NCBI GenBank assembly: GCA_951213105.1
Contig: OX578145.1
Span: forward strand, 15,180,534 to 15,244,533
Direction of reading: 5' to 3'
DNA length: 64,000 nt
Origin: Amaurobius ferox
Lineage: Eukaryota > Arthropoda > Arachnida > Araneae > Amaurobiidae
Shown here: positions 45,354-58,247 of the stretch, in pieces
Layout: every line of letters starts with the position of its first letter
Numbering within the stretch: the stretch's first letter is position 1
The notes under the pieces: model-generated
Told to the model about the DNA's origin: nothing
Seen by the model: only the letters and a program-made list of their open reading frames with translations
Databases searched by the model: none
Made by a program: the position numbers and the translations under genes

Positions 45354-46071
45354 GACAAAAATCTTCGTTATACAACTATAAACTTTATTCCACAAATCAC
45401 AGACTAAGGAATCGGAAAAGTGTCATCAAAGGCAAACACGTCCTCTAGTCCTCATTGGGAAAGTCCCATTTCAACAATAGCATCACCATAATGCATTTGA
45501 GGAAAAGAAAGCACGATTGTCTACGACAACTACAATGACCACTCACCTTAAACTACACCTAGCTCCTTTAGCATATTCATTCAGACTGCAATGGGCACAA
45601 AAAAATGCTATCAAATAAGACAACAAAAGAAAAGATTACACATTTAATGTTCTACCTCATAGAAAAATAACACGATAACCCTAACCTTTATGCATTTTTC
45701 ATCATGCTACGCAAAGCTTTCTCTTACACTATTTTCCTAAATAAGTAAATAGAAATAAACAACTAACTGAGCAAACCATCGACCGTCTCCAATAAACAGA
45801 CTGTTGTAAACCAGTCGTAAAAAGCATGCTGTCCATCTTATGAGCAAACGGCACAATTAACTCCAACAAGAAATTTAGTATAAATAGTCCCTAATCAAGC
45901 CTCATCTACAGTCGTCGCCAACCTACCGAAGCCTCATTGAGCGAAACCCCACAAACTAAGCCGATACTCGCCGGACATCAACGTCACGTTCCATTTCACA
46001 CCATTTCCAAATTTCACTAAACCATAAATATTACTGATACTTCTCCACTGCTTTCTATTATCTTGACTTAT
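45353..46071. other. Unassigned DNA
   Basis: No gene or element recognised. Confidence 0.4.
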
Positions 46072-47011
46072 TACTTTTCTTATATACAATAATGTATAAG
46101 GAAAGTATTGTGACGGGGTCGAAAATTCGAATTCGAGTTTTCGACGGGAGAACACGTTTCAAGCATCCCTAATCACGAATAGAACATTTTTGAGGTGGTG
46201 TGTGTGTGTGTGTGTGAAAGTATGTGTGTGTGTGTGTGTGTGTGTGTCAGTGAGTCTGTGGAGACGATAACTGACGAATGAATGGACCGATTCGAACGAA
46301 ATTTGGTACAAAAATCACAATCCATGAATACTGGAAACCTATTGTTTCTATACGCAGTCGAATGTTCAGAACCCCCTAAATTTTCGAGTGATATTTTGAA
46401 AAATCATTAAAAAATCAAAACCTTTAATAAAGATACGCAAATAGACATTTCTTATGTAATTTTTCATTAGAAAACGATTGATATAAAGTTTAGAACGCTA
46501 GCATGAACTGTTCTCGAGATATAGCAATTTTTTTAAAAAAATTATCAAAAAATCACATAAAATAAAAAAGTATTACCTATTGAGAAACATGTCCAATTTT
46601 CATATAATAGCATGCGATAAATTGGGTGACATCATTCTCATGGATCTAGCTCGTTCCATTCATGAAAAAAGATACTTTGAGTAATACATTTGTATTTGAA
46701 CGTCAATAGTCATTTATTTGCTGTAAGAATCACTTATTCCTCCATCCATAACGCTTGGCGAGATACTGGCGATGAATTTGGTGGAATGTCGCCAACTTGG
46801 CGACTTCTTTAAATGTTGCTAAATTAACGAAAAACTCGCCAAATGGATAAAAATGAGGCTAAAACAATGAAAATGACGACTCATTGACGAAAATTCAATA
46901 TCTTGTAAATAATATATCTAGTATAAGGATAACCTATTGTTTTTACTGTTAAACTAGTAAATTCGTTGCTTTCTACAAGGAAAGTCATGTGTTGCCCACA
47001 TCAGATTTTTT
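46072..47011 (+). mobile_element. HINE-2 element, complete
   Basis: The 5' end is a near-palindrome (cttatatacaataatgtataag). It is followed by a nested palindromic gtcgaaaattcgaattcgag and a (GT)n tract (46198-46247). The body is non-coding and includes the gtcgccaacttggcgac hairpin. The 3' end has ctacaaggaaagtcatgtgt and a short stem-loop catgtgttgcccaca, then tcagatttttt. 5' inverted repeat, microsatellite, repeat of the 5' motif and 3' stem-loop parallel HINE-1. Confidence 0.7.
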
Positions 47012-47590
47012 TGAAATTCAATTTTAGAAATTTTATTTTAGAATGTAATGAATGTGCACTAAAGTAAAATATAGTGATATATCTAACCAAATATCTACTA
47101 AACCCAGAATAAATTATTAGATATTTCATTAATCTTTAACTGACTGTTACTTACTCAAATATCACTTTTCCTCAAGTTTCGTAACCATTGAGAAATGTAT
47201 CGGTCTATTTAACAAATAGAAGTGCTGAATATACTTCATTTAAGTTCCTAAGATTCTTGAGTAAATGAGATACCATTGGATGAAATAGCCCAATTACGAG
47301 ACAAGAAAGAGAGAGCAATAGGGGAACAGAAAAAACTTAATGGTTAACTTTCAAAACAGTAAACAGTAAGGGTTTAAGAACATTTTATAAATAGATTGCC
47401 TTCATCAAACCCATAATATCCAATATATATTTTTCTTTTTTGTATACTTTTCTTCTTTTATTGTTGATATTCAGAAACAAATTGATATTTGTCTATTGAT
47501 TGAGATTTCTACGATATATAAGCACTTTTAATAAAGTTAAAACTTTTTATGCTTAGTTAAGTTAAAATGTTGAGTTAAACCATAAGTTAA
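47012..47590. other. Unassigned AT-rich DNA
   Basis: Nothing recognised between the flanking HINE-2 and HINE-1 copies. Confidence 0.4.
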
Positions 47591-48896
47591 CAAGAAAGAT
47601 CAATCATGCATAAAGCATTGATTATGAAACACTTTCCAACATCAATGCAATTTTTTTTTAAATATCTCTAAAATGCGATATATTTCTCGGTAAGATTTTA
47701 AAAATTATCACAAAACTACATTAATTTATTATATTTGAAAACTTAAAAATTCAACGAAAAAAATGAACTTCATTCAAATGACGTCATTGAAATATAAATT
47801 GCCTGGTTTAAACATCTCTAAAATGAAATACATTCCTCGGTAATATTTTTAAAATTATCATAATACTACAATAATTTATTGTATTTGAAAACTTCATCGA
47901 AAACAAATGCATTTTATTCAAATGACGTCATCGAAATATAAATCGCCTGGATCTCTCTATAAAAGCAGCATTTCATTCATAAACGTTTTTCCATTCCATT
48001 CATTCATCACAATATTATAACAATTTATTTTATTTAAAAACTTAAAACCATAGAGGTAAAAGTAATTTAACTCTATGCTTAAAACTTCATCCAAAAAAAT
48101 CACATTCTTGTCCGTGTAAAATCAATTAATGTTTCATCCAAATCAGCTATATTGAAGACTCCGTGAGCTAAATATTTTTGCATTAAAGAAATGCAGCAAT
48201 GCTTATACAACCCATTCTACATCTTTTGGTGTTTACATTCTCCATAAGTGAAAATTAGGCTTCGTTGTAGAAATAATCAAAGTTTGATGATCATTTAAAC
48301 TCAAATATATTGTAATTGCGTTGTTTCAGTATATAGATGCACAGAATTTAAGCAAACATAAAGCGGTTTTAGGAAGGATACAACACTAAATATGAATTAA
48401 AAAGAACTTTAAAAATCACGATTTTGACACAAGCTGGATGCCATATTTCATTTTGAAGTGGGTCACGTGATCTCTTCATATAAGGGCACATGATCTCTTC
48501 ACATAAAGGATGTAATTATTATTTAAATTTTTATTTAAAAAGCTACTGAATATATTTTGCTGAAATTTTTTTTATATATTTTATGGGATAATTTGAATAT
48601 TTTCTAAAACTTTCGAAGCAATTTGGGAATTTTAAATTTGCTTAAAAAATGTTTGAAAAATTAGATCCCATAGGGTTGAATGTATTTAATTTTTTCAACC
48701 CGGGTTCAATCCAAAATTAATTGGGTAATATTATTCATTTATATTCCCATTGGTCTCACAAACCGTCTGAATAACGTACTAAAATTTCATTTTGATAAAG
48801 TCATTTTTTACGGCAGTTATCGCGCTAACGGACAGACAGAGAAACAGACAGAATGAACAAAGTCATAAATACTTTTCAACTATGTTGTAATGCGTT
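47591..48896 (-). mobile_element. HINE-1 copy 7, complete
   Basis: The left end caagaaagatcaatcatgca is the 3' stem-loop. The right end, aatacttttcaactatgttg with aatgcgtt, is a decayed 5' palindrome beside cagacagagaaacagacag. The body is uninterrupted at the acaagctggatgccatattt site that received two insertions in copy 3. Confidence 0.7.
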
Positions 48897-49261
48897 AATA
48901 AATGCTAAATAACCTAACACATATAAAACACGTATTTTTCTTTTTAGATACAGTTTTATAAATGGTATTTAAAGAAAGGTCATTATAATTTTACGATATC
49001 TAAATATTTTAATGAAATATAATAATTTTAAACTTCATTTAAGCTGAGTTGAATTAAATACCATGTAAATGGTAAATGATCTGATATCAAAATTGATCTG
49101 AGGTTCAACAGCCAAAAAACTAATGATTTCGTTGAGCAGTATCATATTGATGTATGAACTGTGAATTCGATTAAATTCTAAGGCAATATAAAAGATTAAC
49201 TGAAATGGGGCTACACTCGACTTTCACAAAGCAGAATTCATTTTTAAGTTGCTTGTCTATT
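48897..49261. other. Unassigned AT-rich DNA
   Basis: Nothing recognised. Confidence 0.4.
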
Positions 49262-50178
49262 TCTTTTCTTATATACATAATGTATAAGGAAAGTATTGTG
49301 ACGGGGTTAAAATTCGAATTCGAGTTTTCGACGGGAGAGCACGTTTCAAGCATACCTGATCACGAATCAAGCATTTTTGAAGTGATGGCTGTGTGTGTGT
49401 GTGTGTGTCAATGAGTCTGTGGAGACGATAACTGACGAACGAATGGACCGATTCGAACGAAATTTGGTACAAAAATCACTATCCGTAAACACTGGAACCG
49501 TATTGTTTTTATACGCAATCGGATGTTCAGAACCCCTCTAAAGTTTTGAGTGAAATTTTGAAACAATCGTCAAAAAATCAAAACCGCTAATAAAGTTACG
49601 CAAATAGACATTTCTTATGTAATTTTTTATTAGAAAACGATTGACATAAATTTTAGAACGCTAACATGAACCGTTCTTGAGATATTGCACATTTCCCAAA
49701 AAAATTATCAAAAAGTTATATAAAATAAAAAAAAAATTTCCTATTGAGAAGCATGTTCACTTTTCATATGTAATACCATGCGATAAATTGGGTGACATCA
49801 TTCTCGTGGATCTAGCTCGTTCCATTCATGGAGATACTTTGAGTAATACTTTTGTATTTGAACTCCAATAGTCATTTATCTGCTGTAAGAATAACTTATT
49901 TCTTCATCCATAACTTTTGGCGAGATTATGGCGACGAATTGTTGGAATGTCGCCAACTTGGCGACATTTTTAATTGTTGCCAAATTAACAAAAATCTCGC
50001 CAAGTGGATAAAAATGACGCTAAATCAATGAAAATGACGACTAATTAAAGAAAATTCAATATCTAGGAAAGAATATATCTACTATAAGAATAACCTTTTG
50101 TTTTTACTATTAAAGTAGTAAATTCATTGCATTATATAAGGAAAGTCATGCGTTGCCCACATCAGATTTTTTTTTTTA
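49262..50178 (+). mobile_element. HINE-2 element, complete
   Basis: 5' palindrome cttatatacataatgtataag, a short GT tract (49389-49408), the HINE-2 body and the 3' end aggaaagtcatgcgttgccc then acatcagatttttt. A HINE-3 element follows at once in the opposite orientation. Confidence 0.7.
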
Positions 50179-50199
50179 ATTTTACAAAAAAAATTTTGA

Positions 50200-50748
50200 A
50201 TAATCGGTATCGTGGGTCGAAATGCTTACAGTTATAACGTATTACCCTTGACTTTAAAGGGTTTGAAAACTATTTCGATTGATACCTTACTGAACAATGT
50301 CTCCTTCGGAGGGGAGTTATTTAAATCCCAAAGGGCTAATGCTGGCATGAACCCAAAAATATATCGCGGCTACTTTCAGAACAATGAATTTATGAAGTCT
50401 CGTAATCGTCGAGCCACAAATAACCCACTTTATGCATTATTGGGTCAAATTTTGTCCTATGCTGCCATGTTAAAAAATATAAAATTTCTAATAAATTTCG
50501 AAGTTTTCGCTCAAGTTTAAAAAAATTATATCTAGTACTAGATTTTTCGATTGCAAAACCGGATATAAACCATTAATATTTGTGGCAGCTATCGTGCACA
50601 CAAAAAATCGAACACAGACATCCCTCCAAAAATAGTTAAACGTATTCAGGGCGTCCTAAAACATATGGCATTAAAATCTCGAAGTCGAACATTTTTGTGA
50701 AAACATTACTTTCTCTCTATACTATATAACTTAATAAGAGAAAGTAAA
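50200..50748 (-). mobile_element. HINE-3 element
   Basis: On the minus strand the 5' end is an imperfect palindrome (actttctcttattaagttat ... agagagaaagt). It continues through cgacttcgagattttaatgc to gatgtctgtgttcgattttt and cggttttgcaatcgaaaaat. The first 550 bp align with 28.7-29.2 kb, which is interrupted there by a foldback arm. The 3' end is not defined. Confidence 0.5.
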
Positions 50749-51217
50749 AATGGTTTGACGTGTGGTGGCATATTTTTGTTCCAATGGCTATATTTGCATT
50801 TTGACACCTCCACTGAAAACAACTTTATTCTTTCATTACTAGTGTAAACCCTCCAAAAATGTTAATTTGATGAACTGACTTTATTTAAATTAATTTCGTG
50901 AAACGTAATCACTAAGCATGATATATAACTTCATTTTCCGATGTATCACCTCGAATGAATGCACAAAACTGCATGCAAGTTAGACAAAAATTGAGGTTTT
51001 TCAAAATGCGAATGTCGATTTTAAATTGCTGGGATCAAACGGAATTTGAACGAATAAAATCGTTTAACCACAATATTTATAATTTATAACACTATGTTTA
51101 TAATTTATAAACTGCTATATCCAGTTATTTTAGCTTCATTCTATGAACATCGAATAAACTTCTAATAAAAGATTAAATGAGTTGTTTTAGTATAAAGAAT
51201 CATTTTTAACACTTTAC
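50749..51217. other. Unassigned AT-rich DNA
   Basis: Nothing recognised. Confidence 0.4.
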
Positions 51218-52153
51218 AACAAAGTTGAAAAGTGTTTATGACTTTGTTCATTCTGTCTGTCTGTTGTTCTGTCCGTTAGCATGATAACTGCCGTAAAAAT
51301 GACTTAATCAAAATGAAATTTTAGTATGTTGTTCAGACGGTCTGTAGGACCTATGGGAATATAAATGATAAATATCACCCAATTAGTTTTGGATTGAACC
51401 CGGGTTGAAAAAATGAAATACATTGAGCCCTATGGGAACTAATTTTTCAAACATTTTTTAAGCGGATTTAAATTCACAAATTGCTTCGAAAATTTCAGGT
51501 AATATTCAAATTGTTCCATAAAATATATAAAAAAAAATTCAGTGAAATATATTCAGAATTTTTTTAAATAAAAATTAAAATATTAATTACACCTCTTATA
51601 TGAAACCATCACATGACCATGATATGAAACGATCACATGACCCACTTCAAAATGATATATGGCATCCATCTTGATTTTTTTAAGTTCTTTTTAATTCATA
51701 TTGAGTGTTGTATCCATCCTAAAACTACTTTATGTTTGCTGAAATTCTGTGCATCTACATACTGAAACAACGCAATGACAATGTATTTGAGTTTAAATGC
51801 TCATCTAAATTTGATTATTTCTACAACTAAGCTTATTTTTCACCTATGCAAAATGCAAACAGCAGAATATATAGAATGAGTTGTATGAGAATTACTGTAT
51901 TTTTTTAACAGAAAATAATTTAGTCCATGGGGTCTTCATGGCTGATATGAATGAAATATTAATTGATTTCATAAAGAGAAGGACGATTTTTTTCGATGAA
52001 GTTTCAAGCATTGAGTTTAATTTTTTGTAGCTCCATGGTGTTAAACAAAATGTTTAAATAAAATAAATTATTATAGTATTGTGATGAATAAAATGAATGG
52101 GAGAAAGTTATGAATGAAATACTGTTTGTATAGAGAGATCCAGGCGTGTTACT
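51218..52153 (+). mobile_element. HINE-1 copy 8, 3' part replaced by HINE-2
   Basis: Starts aacactttacaacaaagttg with aaaagtgttt, GTCT tract at 51255-51271. The body is intact to gatccaggcgtgtta, where HINE-2 sequence begins. The missing 3' end was not found downstream. Confidence 0.65.
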
Positions 52154-52277
52154 ATTTTCCTTATATACATAATGTATAAGGAAAGTATTGTGACGGGGTC
52201 GAAAATTCGAAATCGAGTTTTCGACGGGAGAGCACGTTTCAAGCATCCCTGATCACGAATCAAACATTTTTGAAGTG

Positions 52278-52332
<55 letters not shown>

Positions 52333-53365
52333 AGTGGGTCTGTGGAGACGATAACTGACGAACGAATGGACCGATTCGAACCAAATTTGGTACAAAAATC
52401 ACAATCTGTAAACACTGGAAGCCTACTGTTTTTATACGCAATCGAATGTTCAGAACCCCCCTAAATTTTCGAATGAAATTTTGAAAAAATCGTCAGAAAA
52501 TCAAAACCAATATTAAATTTACGCAAATAGACATTTCTTATGTAATTTTTCATTAAAAAACGATTGACATAAATTTTAGAACGCTAACATGAAACGTTCT
52601 CGAGATATTGCAAATTTTTGAAAAAAATTAACGAAAAGCCATATAAAATAGAAAAAAATATTTCCTATTGAGAAACATGTTCACTTTTCATATATAATAT
52701 CATGCGATAAATTGGGTGACATCATTCTCGTGGATCTAGCTCGTTTCATTCATGAAAAAAGATACTTTGAGTAATACTTTGGCATTTGAACGCCAATTTA
52801 TCTGCTGTAAGAACAACTTATTTCTTCGTCCATAACGCTTGGCGAGATTTTGGCGACGAAATTGGCAGAATGTCGCCAACTTGACGACTTTTTTAAATTG
52901 TGCCAAATTAACGAAAATCTCGCCAAATGGATAAAAATGACGCTAAATCAATGAAAATGACGACTAATTGTGGAAAATTCAATATCTAATAAGTTATATA
53001 ATATATAAATATATAATAATAGTTATATAATATATGTCGAAAATTCAATATCTAATAAGTTATATATATATATAACTTATTTCTTCGTCCATAACGCTTG
53101 GCGAGATTTTGGCGACGAAATTGGCAGAATGTCGCCAACTTGGCGATATTTTGAAATGTTGCCTAATTAACGAAAATCTCGCCAAATGGATAAAAATGAC
53201 GCTAAATCAATGAAAATGACGACTAATTGTCGAAAATTCAATATCTTGGAAAGGATATTAGTATCTACTAGAAGAAAAACCTATTTATTTTACTGTAAAA
53301 GTAGTAAATTCATTTCATTATATAAGGAAAGTCATGTGTTGCCCACATCAGATTTTTTTTTACTG
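52154..53365 (+). mobile_element. HINE-2 element with an internal ~250-bp duplication
   Basis: 5' palindrome ccttatatacataatgtata, (GT)n at 52280-52331, full body. The segment attgcttcgtccataacgct to cgaaaattcaatatctaata-type sequence occurs twice (about 52815-53000 and 53085-53250), separated by a TA-rich palindrome (aataagttatatatatatat, 53055-53082). The 3' end is normal. Confidence 0.65.
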
Positions 53366-53430
53366 TAAAAGTAGTAAATTCATCACATTATATGAGGAAA
53401 GTCATGTGTTGCCCACATCAGATTTTTTTT
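53366..53430 (+). mobile_element. Tandem second copy of the HINE-2 3' end
   Basis: Sixty-five bases from actgtaaaagtagtaaattc to gcccacatcagatttttttt repeat the preceding element end, with differences such as tcacattatatgagg for ttcattatataagg. Confidence 0.7.
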
Positions 53431-54045
53431 ATATGCAATCGAATGCTCAGAACCCCCCCTAAATTTTCGAGTGAAATTTTGAAAAAATCGTCAAAAAATC
53501 AAAACCGCTAATAAAGTTACGCAAATAGACATTTCTTATGTAATTTTTCATTAGAAAACGATTTACATAAATTTTAGAACGCTAATATGAACCGTTCTCG
53601 AGATATTGCACATTTTTAAAAAAATTATCAAAAAGTCATATAAAATAAAAAGAAAATATTTCCAATTGAGAAGCATGTTCACTTTTCACATTTCTTATTT
53701 GAACGCCAATAGTCATTTATCTGCTGTAAGAATAACTTATATATTCGTCCATAACATTTGGCGAGATTTTGGCGACGAATTTGGTGGAACATCGCCAACT
53801 TGGCGACTTTTTTAAATGTTGCTTAATTAACGAAAAGCTCGCCAAATGGATAAAAATGACGCTAAATCAATGATGACTCATTGATGATGACGACTTGGAA
53901 AATGACGATTCATTGACGAAAATGCTATATCTTGCAAAGAATATAAATAACAACTATAAAAATAATCTATTTTTTTTACTGGAAAAGTAGTAAATTCATT
54001 GCATTATAAAAGAAAAGTCATGTGCTACCCACATCAGATTTTTTA
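53431..54045 (+). mobile_element. HINE-2 element, 5'-truncated, in tandem
   Basis: Begins inside the body (atatgcaatcgaatgctcag) immediately after the duplicated 3' end, and runs to aaaagtcatgtgctacccac then atcagatttttt. The head-to-tail order is the notable point. Confidence 0.65.
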
Positions 54046-54146
54046 CTTTTCAAATCAGATAAGTTGGCCTTTCTGTAGAGATAAATTTAGAGGATTATTC
54101 TAGGAAAATATCGCAGTGTGCGCCACTTTCATGAAGCATTAAAAAA

Positions 54147-55058
54147 AATCTGATGTGGGCAACACATGACTTTCCTTATATAATGCAATGAATTTACTAC
54201 TTTAACAGTAAAAACAGAAAGTTATTCTTATAGCAGATATATTCTTTCCAAGATATTGAATTTTCGTCAATTAGTCGTCATTTTCATTGATTTAGCGTCA
54301 TTTTTATCTGTTTGGCGAGTTTTTTGTTAATTCAGCAACATTTAAAAAGGGGCCTAGTTGGCGACATTCCACCAAATTCGTCGCCAAAATCTCCCCAAGC
54401 GTTATGGACGGAGAAATAAGTTATTCTTACAGCAGATAAATAACTATTGGCGTTCAAATACAAAAGTATTACTCAAAGTATCTTTTTGCATGAATGGAAC
54501 GAGCTAGATCCACGAGAATGATGTCACCCAATTTATCGCATGATATTACATATGAAAAGTGAACATGCTTCTCAATAGGAATAATTTTTTTTTCATTTTA
54601 TATAACTTTTTGATAATTTTTTTGGGAAATGTGCAATATCTCAAGAACGGTTTATGTTAGCGTTCTAAAATTTATGTCAATCGTTTTCTAATGAAAAATT
54701 ACATAAGAAAAATCTATTTGCGTAACTTTATTAAAGGTTTTGATTTTTTAATAATTTTTTCAAAATTTTACTCGAAAATTCAGGGGGGTTCTGAGCATTC
54801 GATTGTGTATAAAAACAATAGGCTTCCAGTATTTATGGATTGTGATTTTTGTACCAAATTTCTTTCGAATCGGTCTATTCTTTCGTAAGTTATCGTCCCA
54901 GCAGTCTCACTGACACACACACACATAGACATCCTCTCAAAAATGTTTGATTCGTGACCAGGGATGCTTGAAACGTGCTCTTCCGTCGAAAACTCCAATT
55001 CGAATTTTCGACCCCGTCACAATACTTTCCTTATACCTTATGTATATAAGGAAAGTAA
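54147..55058 (-). mobile_element. HINE-2 element, complete
   Basis: Starts at the left with the 3' end reversed (aaatctgatgtgggcaacac) and ends with the 5' palindrome (ctttccttataccttatgta then tataaggaaagt). The (CA)n tract is short here (54909-54924). It carries an uninterrupted form of the 24.4 kb insertion site. Confidence 0.7.
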
Positions 55059-55302
55059 TAATAAAGTTTATTTTTTAAGAAAAAAAATTTTTTTTTTCAC
55101 AATACATCAGAATGTACGTCACAATAAAGAATGAACGTCGCAAAAATCACGCATGTCATCATACTACTTCAAATAAGATTAAAGCCTGGAAAATATTTTT
55201 TATGACGTCAAATGTAAGTTTAAGGAGACGGTGGACTTTGAAATAAGCAAAAATCGACTAAAAAAAGGTTTAATATATAACATTATTTTACACATTTAAC
55301 AT

Positions 55303-55580
55303 TTGCTTACGGGTGGGACAGCGTCCATCCCAAACGAAGAACCTCCCACAAAGACAGGTATTTGACCTCCCCTATACCAAACAGTTCTTCCCCCCTTTGC
55401 AGGTATTGGCGTCCATGGAAATCGCCAGCAGAAACATTGCACCTGCGCAGCAGGTGCAATGTTGGTGCAATGCCTGCAAAGGGGGGGTCGAACTGTTTGG
55501 TATAGGGTATGTCAAATACCTGTCTTTGTGGGAGGTTCTTCTTTTGGGATGGACGCTGTCCCACTCGTAAGCAAAAGGTT
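55303..55580. mobile_element. Foldback F element, ~275 bp palindrome
   Basis: Both arms run ttgcttacgggtgggacagc, gtccatcccaaacgaagaac, aaagacaggtatttgacctc, cctataccaaacagttcttc and cctttgcaggtattg inward; the right arm is the inverted equivalent (tgcctgcaaagggggggtcg ... gctgtcccactcgtaagcaa). The centre has a perfect gcacctgcgcagcaggtgc palindrome. Arms are ~125 bp. Related pieces lie at 28.6 and 58.25 kb. Overlapping open frames on both strands are a by-product of the symmetry. Confidence 0.75.
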
Positions 55581-56066
55581 GAATGCAATTTTCTTCGAAA
55601 CGGAATTTTCAAAGGTTTTACATTTTTAAAATGCTCCATGCGTCTTAATTTTTGTTTGAGATGCATGAAATTTGGCAAGAAGACGCCACTCATACTTTTT
55701 AATGAAACTAGGTATGCATTTTATAATTGGACTTTATTAAGGTAATTAAAAGTGAATAAGAGCCTATTTAAATGATCAAAATTAAGTTTAAAAAAAAAAA
55801 CATTTTTAAAAATTTAACTTTCTAAGGGATTGAGAAATGAATACCCAAATGTGTTCATAATGTGTTTTTGAGTGATCATAATGTAAAATTAATCAAAAAT
55901 GTGAACAAATGATACGCAAGGATCATTTTCAAATTTTCGTTAAAAAAAATTAAATAAAACAAAAATACAAAATTAGAACAAAATTGAAAAAAAAATAATG
56001 GTATTGTATATATTAATGTTAAAAGGAATATTTATACAAATGTTCACGTTTCTAAGTCAAAAAATA
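55581..56066. other. Unassigned AT-rich DNA
   Basis: Nothing recognised. Confidence 0.4.
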
Positions 56067-56985
56067 AAAAATCTGATGCGGGCAACACATGATTTTCCTT
56101 ATATAATGCAATGAATTTACTACTCTTACAGTACAAAAATAGGTTTTTCTTATAGTAGATACTTATATTATATCCAAGATATTGAATTTTCGACAATTAG
56201 TCACCATTTTCATTGATTTAGCGTCATTTTAATCCATTTGGCGAGATTTTCGTTAATTTGGGAACATTTCAAAAAGTCGCCAAGTTGACGACATTCCGCC
56301 AAATTCGTCACCAAAATCTCGCCAAGCTTTACTGACGGAGAAATAAGTTATTCTTATAGCAGATAAATGACTATTGGCGTTCAAATATAAAAGTATTACT
56401 CGAAGTACCTTTTCTCATGAATGGAAAGAGCTAGATCCACGAGAATGATGTCACCCAATTTATCGCATGGTATTACATATGAAAAGTGAGCATGTTTCTC
56501 AATAGGAAATATATATTTTTTTTATTTTATATGACCTTTTGGTAATTTTTTTAAATATGCAACATCTCGAGACCGGTTCATGTTAGCGTTCTAAAATTTA
56601 TGTTAATAGTTTTTTAATGAAAAATTACATAAGAAATGTGTATTTGCATAAGTTTGTTAGCGGTTTTGATTTTTTGACGATTTTTTCAAAATTTCAATCG
56701 AAAATTTACTGGGGTTCTGAACATTCGATTACGTTTAAAAACATTAGGCTTCCAGTGTTTAAGGATTGTGATTTTTGTACAAAATTTCGTTCAAATCGCT
56801 CCATTCCTTCGTCAGTAATCGTCTCCACAGTCTCACTGACACACACACACACACAGACTTCACTTCAAAAATGTTTGATTCGTGATCAGGGATGCTTGAA
56901 ACGTGCTCTCTTGTCGAGAATTCGAATTCGAATTTTCGACCCCGTCATAATACTTTCCTTATACATTATGTATATAAGGAAAGTT
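56067..56985 (-). mobile_element. HINE-2 element, complete
   Basis: 3' end reversed at the left (aaatctgatgcgggcaacac). 5' palindrome at the right (actttccttatacattatgt, tataaggaaagt), short (CA)n at 56840-56854. It runs uninterrupted from (CA)n into agacttcacttcaaaaatg, the empty form of the 24.96 kb insertion site. Confidence 0.7.
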
Positions 56986-57102
56986 ATAAAAGAAATTTCA
57001 ACACCGACCGTCCCCTTAGGATAAGAGTTTGAATAAATAAATAAGTAAAAATGACAACGTCTTAGCATTTAAGGATTCAGTATCTCATTGTTTTTCTTTC
57101 AG

Positions 57103-57712
57103 GATATATAAAAGTTTTCTAAGCGAAGCCGGATTGCGAAAATGGTGGGATTTAAAAGGTAAGAAATATCTTTTACAGAAGATTTTAGAATATTTCTTTT
57201 CACAACAGCAATCTTCCAATTCCAAGCACAGGTGCCAATGTGTTAAGTGTTAGTATATTTAATTCATTGAAGTACCAGTAAGTGCCAGTATACTTAATTC
57301 ATTAAAGTGCCAGTATACTTAATTCATTAAAGTGCCAGTATATTTGATTCATTAAAGTGCCAGTCAATTTATATCATTAAAGTGTCAATATATTTAAAAT
57401 TAATAAAACTATTTTAATCACATTTATCTTTATTTGCCCTGCATTTTGCGCTGTGATCTAGTTCGTGCACAAAGTCAGGAGCTTTGTCTAAGGCTGTACT
57501 GAACGAAGTTTTATTTTTCAGCTTTCTATTCAACATGTTTTCAGATTTCCAGCTAAGGCTCTAATTGTACCAAGACCAACAATGTCGATGCTTGAAGTTC
57601 AGAACAATAAATCACCCATTTCAACGTATATATTTTTCTCCTTTTTTCCCTCTCTCCTAACCCCATTCATTATCTATTTAGGCGTTTACCTTCGGCCGTG
57701 TCAAGGAAATAA
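57103..57712 (+). CDS. Candidate 3' exons of an unidentified host gene (weak)
   Basis: 57103-57158 lies between tttctttcag and gtaagaa. It is open in only one frame, giving IYKSFLSEAGLRKWWDLK, and leaves one base. An exon starting after ttccag at 57553 and ending before gtatat at 57626 keeps that frame (AKALIVPRPTMSMLEVQNNK). A third starting after atttag at 57682 continues with RLPSAVSRK and a TAA at 57710-57712. Phases agree across all three, and the first intron holds a 25-bp tandem repeat. No protein family is recognised and the exons are short, so chance is quite possible. Confidence 0.25.
57255..57400. repeat. 25-bp tandem repeat, ~6 units
   Basis: Units of aattcattaaagtgccagta recur every 25 bases (57281, 57306, 57331, 57356, 57381) with the last two diverging. 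Confidence 0.85.
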
Positions 57713-58247
57713 TAGATTGCGAATTCTTTCCAACATTTTGATGAATGCTGTTAAGCTTAAAAAAGAAGGAGGTGTTGGTGATTAATTTCTATCTGTACTT
57801 AGAAAGATAATGTATTGTTCAAAAGAATGCTAAATACTTCAAGCTGTGAAAAATGGATCAGTATTCAGTTGGCGATGAATGAGCCAGAATATTTTTTCCA
57901 TCTGTATATTTTGGTTAATAAGTGAAACTGCAAGCATAATTCATAAATGGGATCATTTTTTCAACGAAGTATATTCATCCTGTTCTTTGAAAGACCATAT
58001 TGATTCAAAATAATACTCTCACACTAAGCCAAACCTTTGTGTTTTAATATTTGCAATAAATAACAAAGGAAAATTCTCATTTTCATGTCTTCAATTAATC
58101 TTGTTAATAACAAATAATGTCATTCTCAAAGTGGTAATATCAACATTAAGAATTATAAATGTTAATATTGGTATTACAATATTCCATAAGTTATATGTTA
58201 TTAAGCGGTATGATAAGACAGAAACATTTAAAAGCGTTACATTATTA
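57713..58247. other. Unassigned AT-rich DNA
   Basis: Nothing recognised. Confidence 0.4.

Noticed and set aside
45121..45354. Open frame running into the (TA)n tract
   Set aside because: Encodes only alternating Tyr and Ile from TA repeats; the LINE relic is in another frame.
55313..55693. Overlapping 85- and 128-residue frames on opposite strands
   Set aside because: Both arise from the same palindrome (foldback F) and mirror each other; not a gene.
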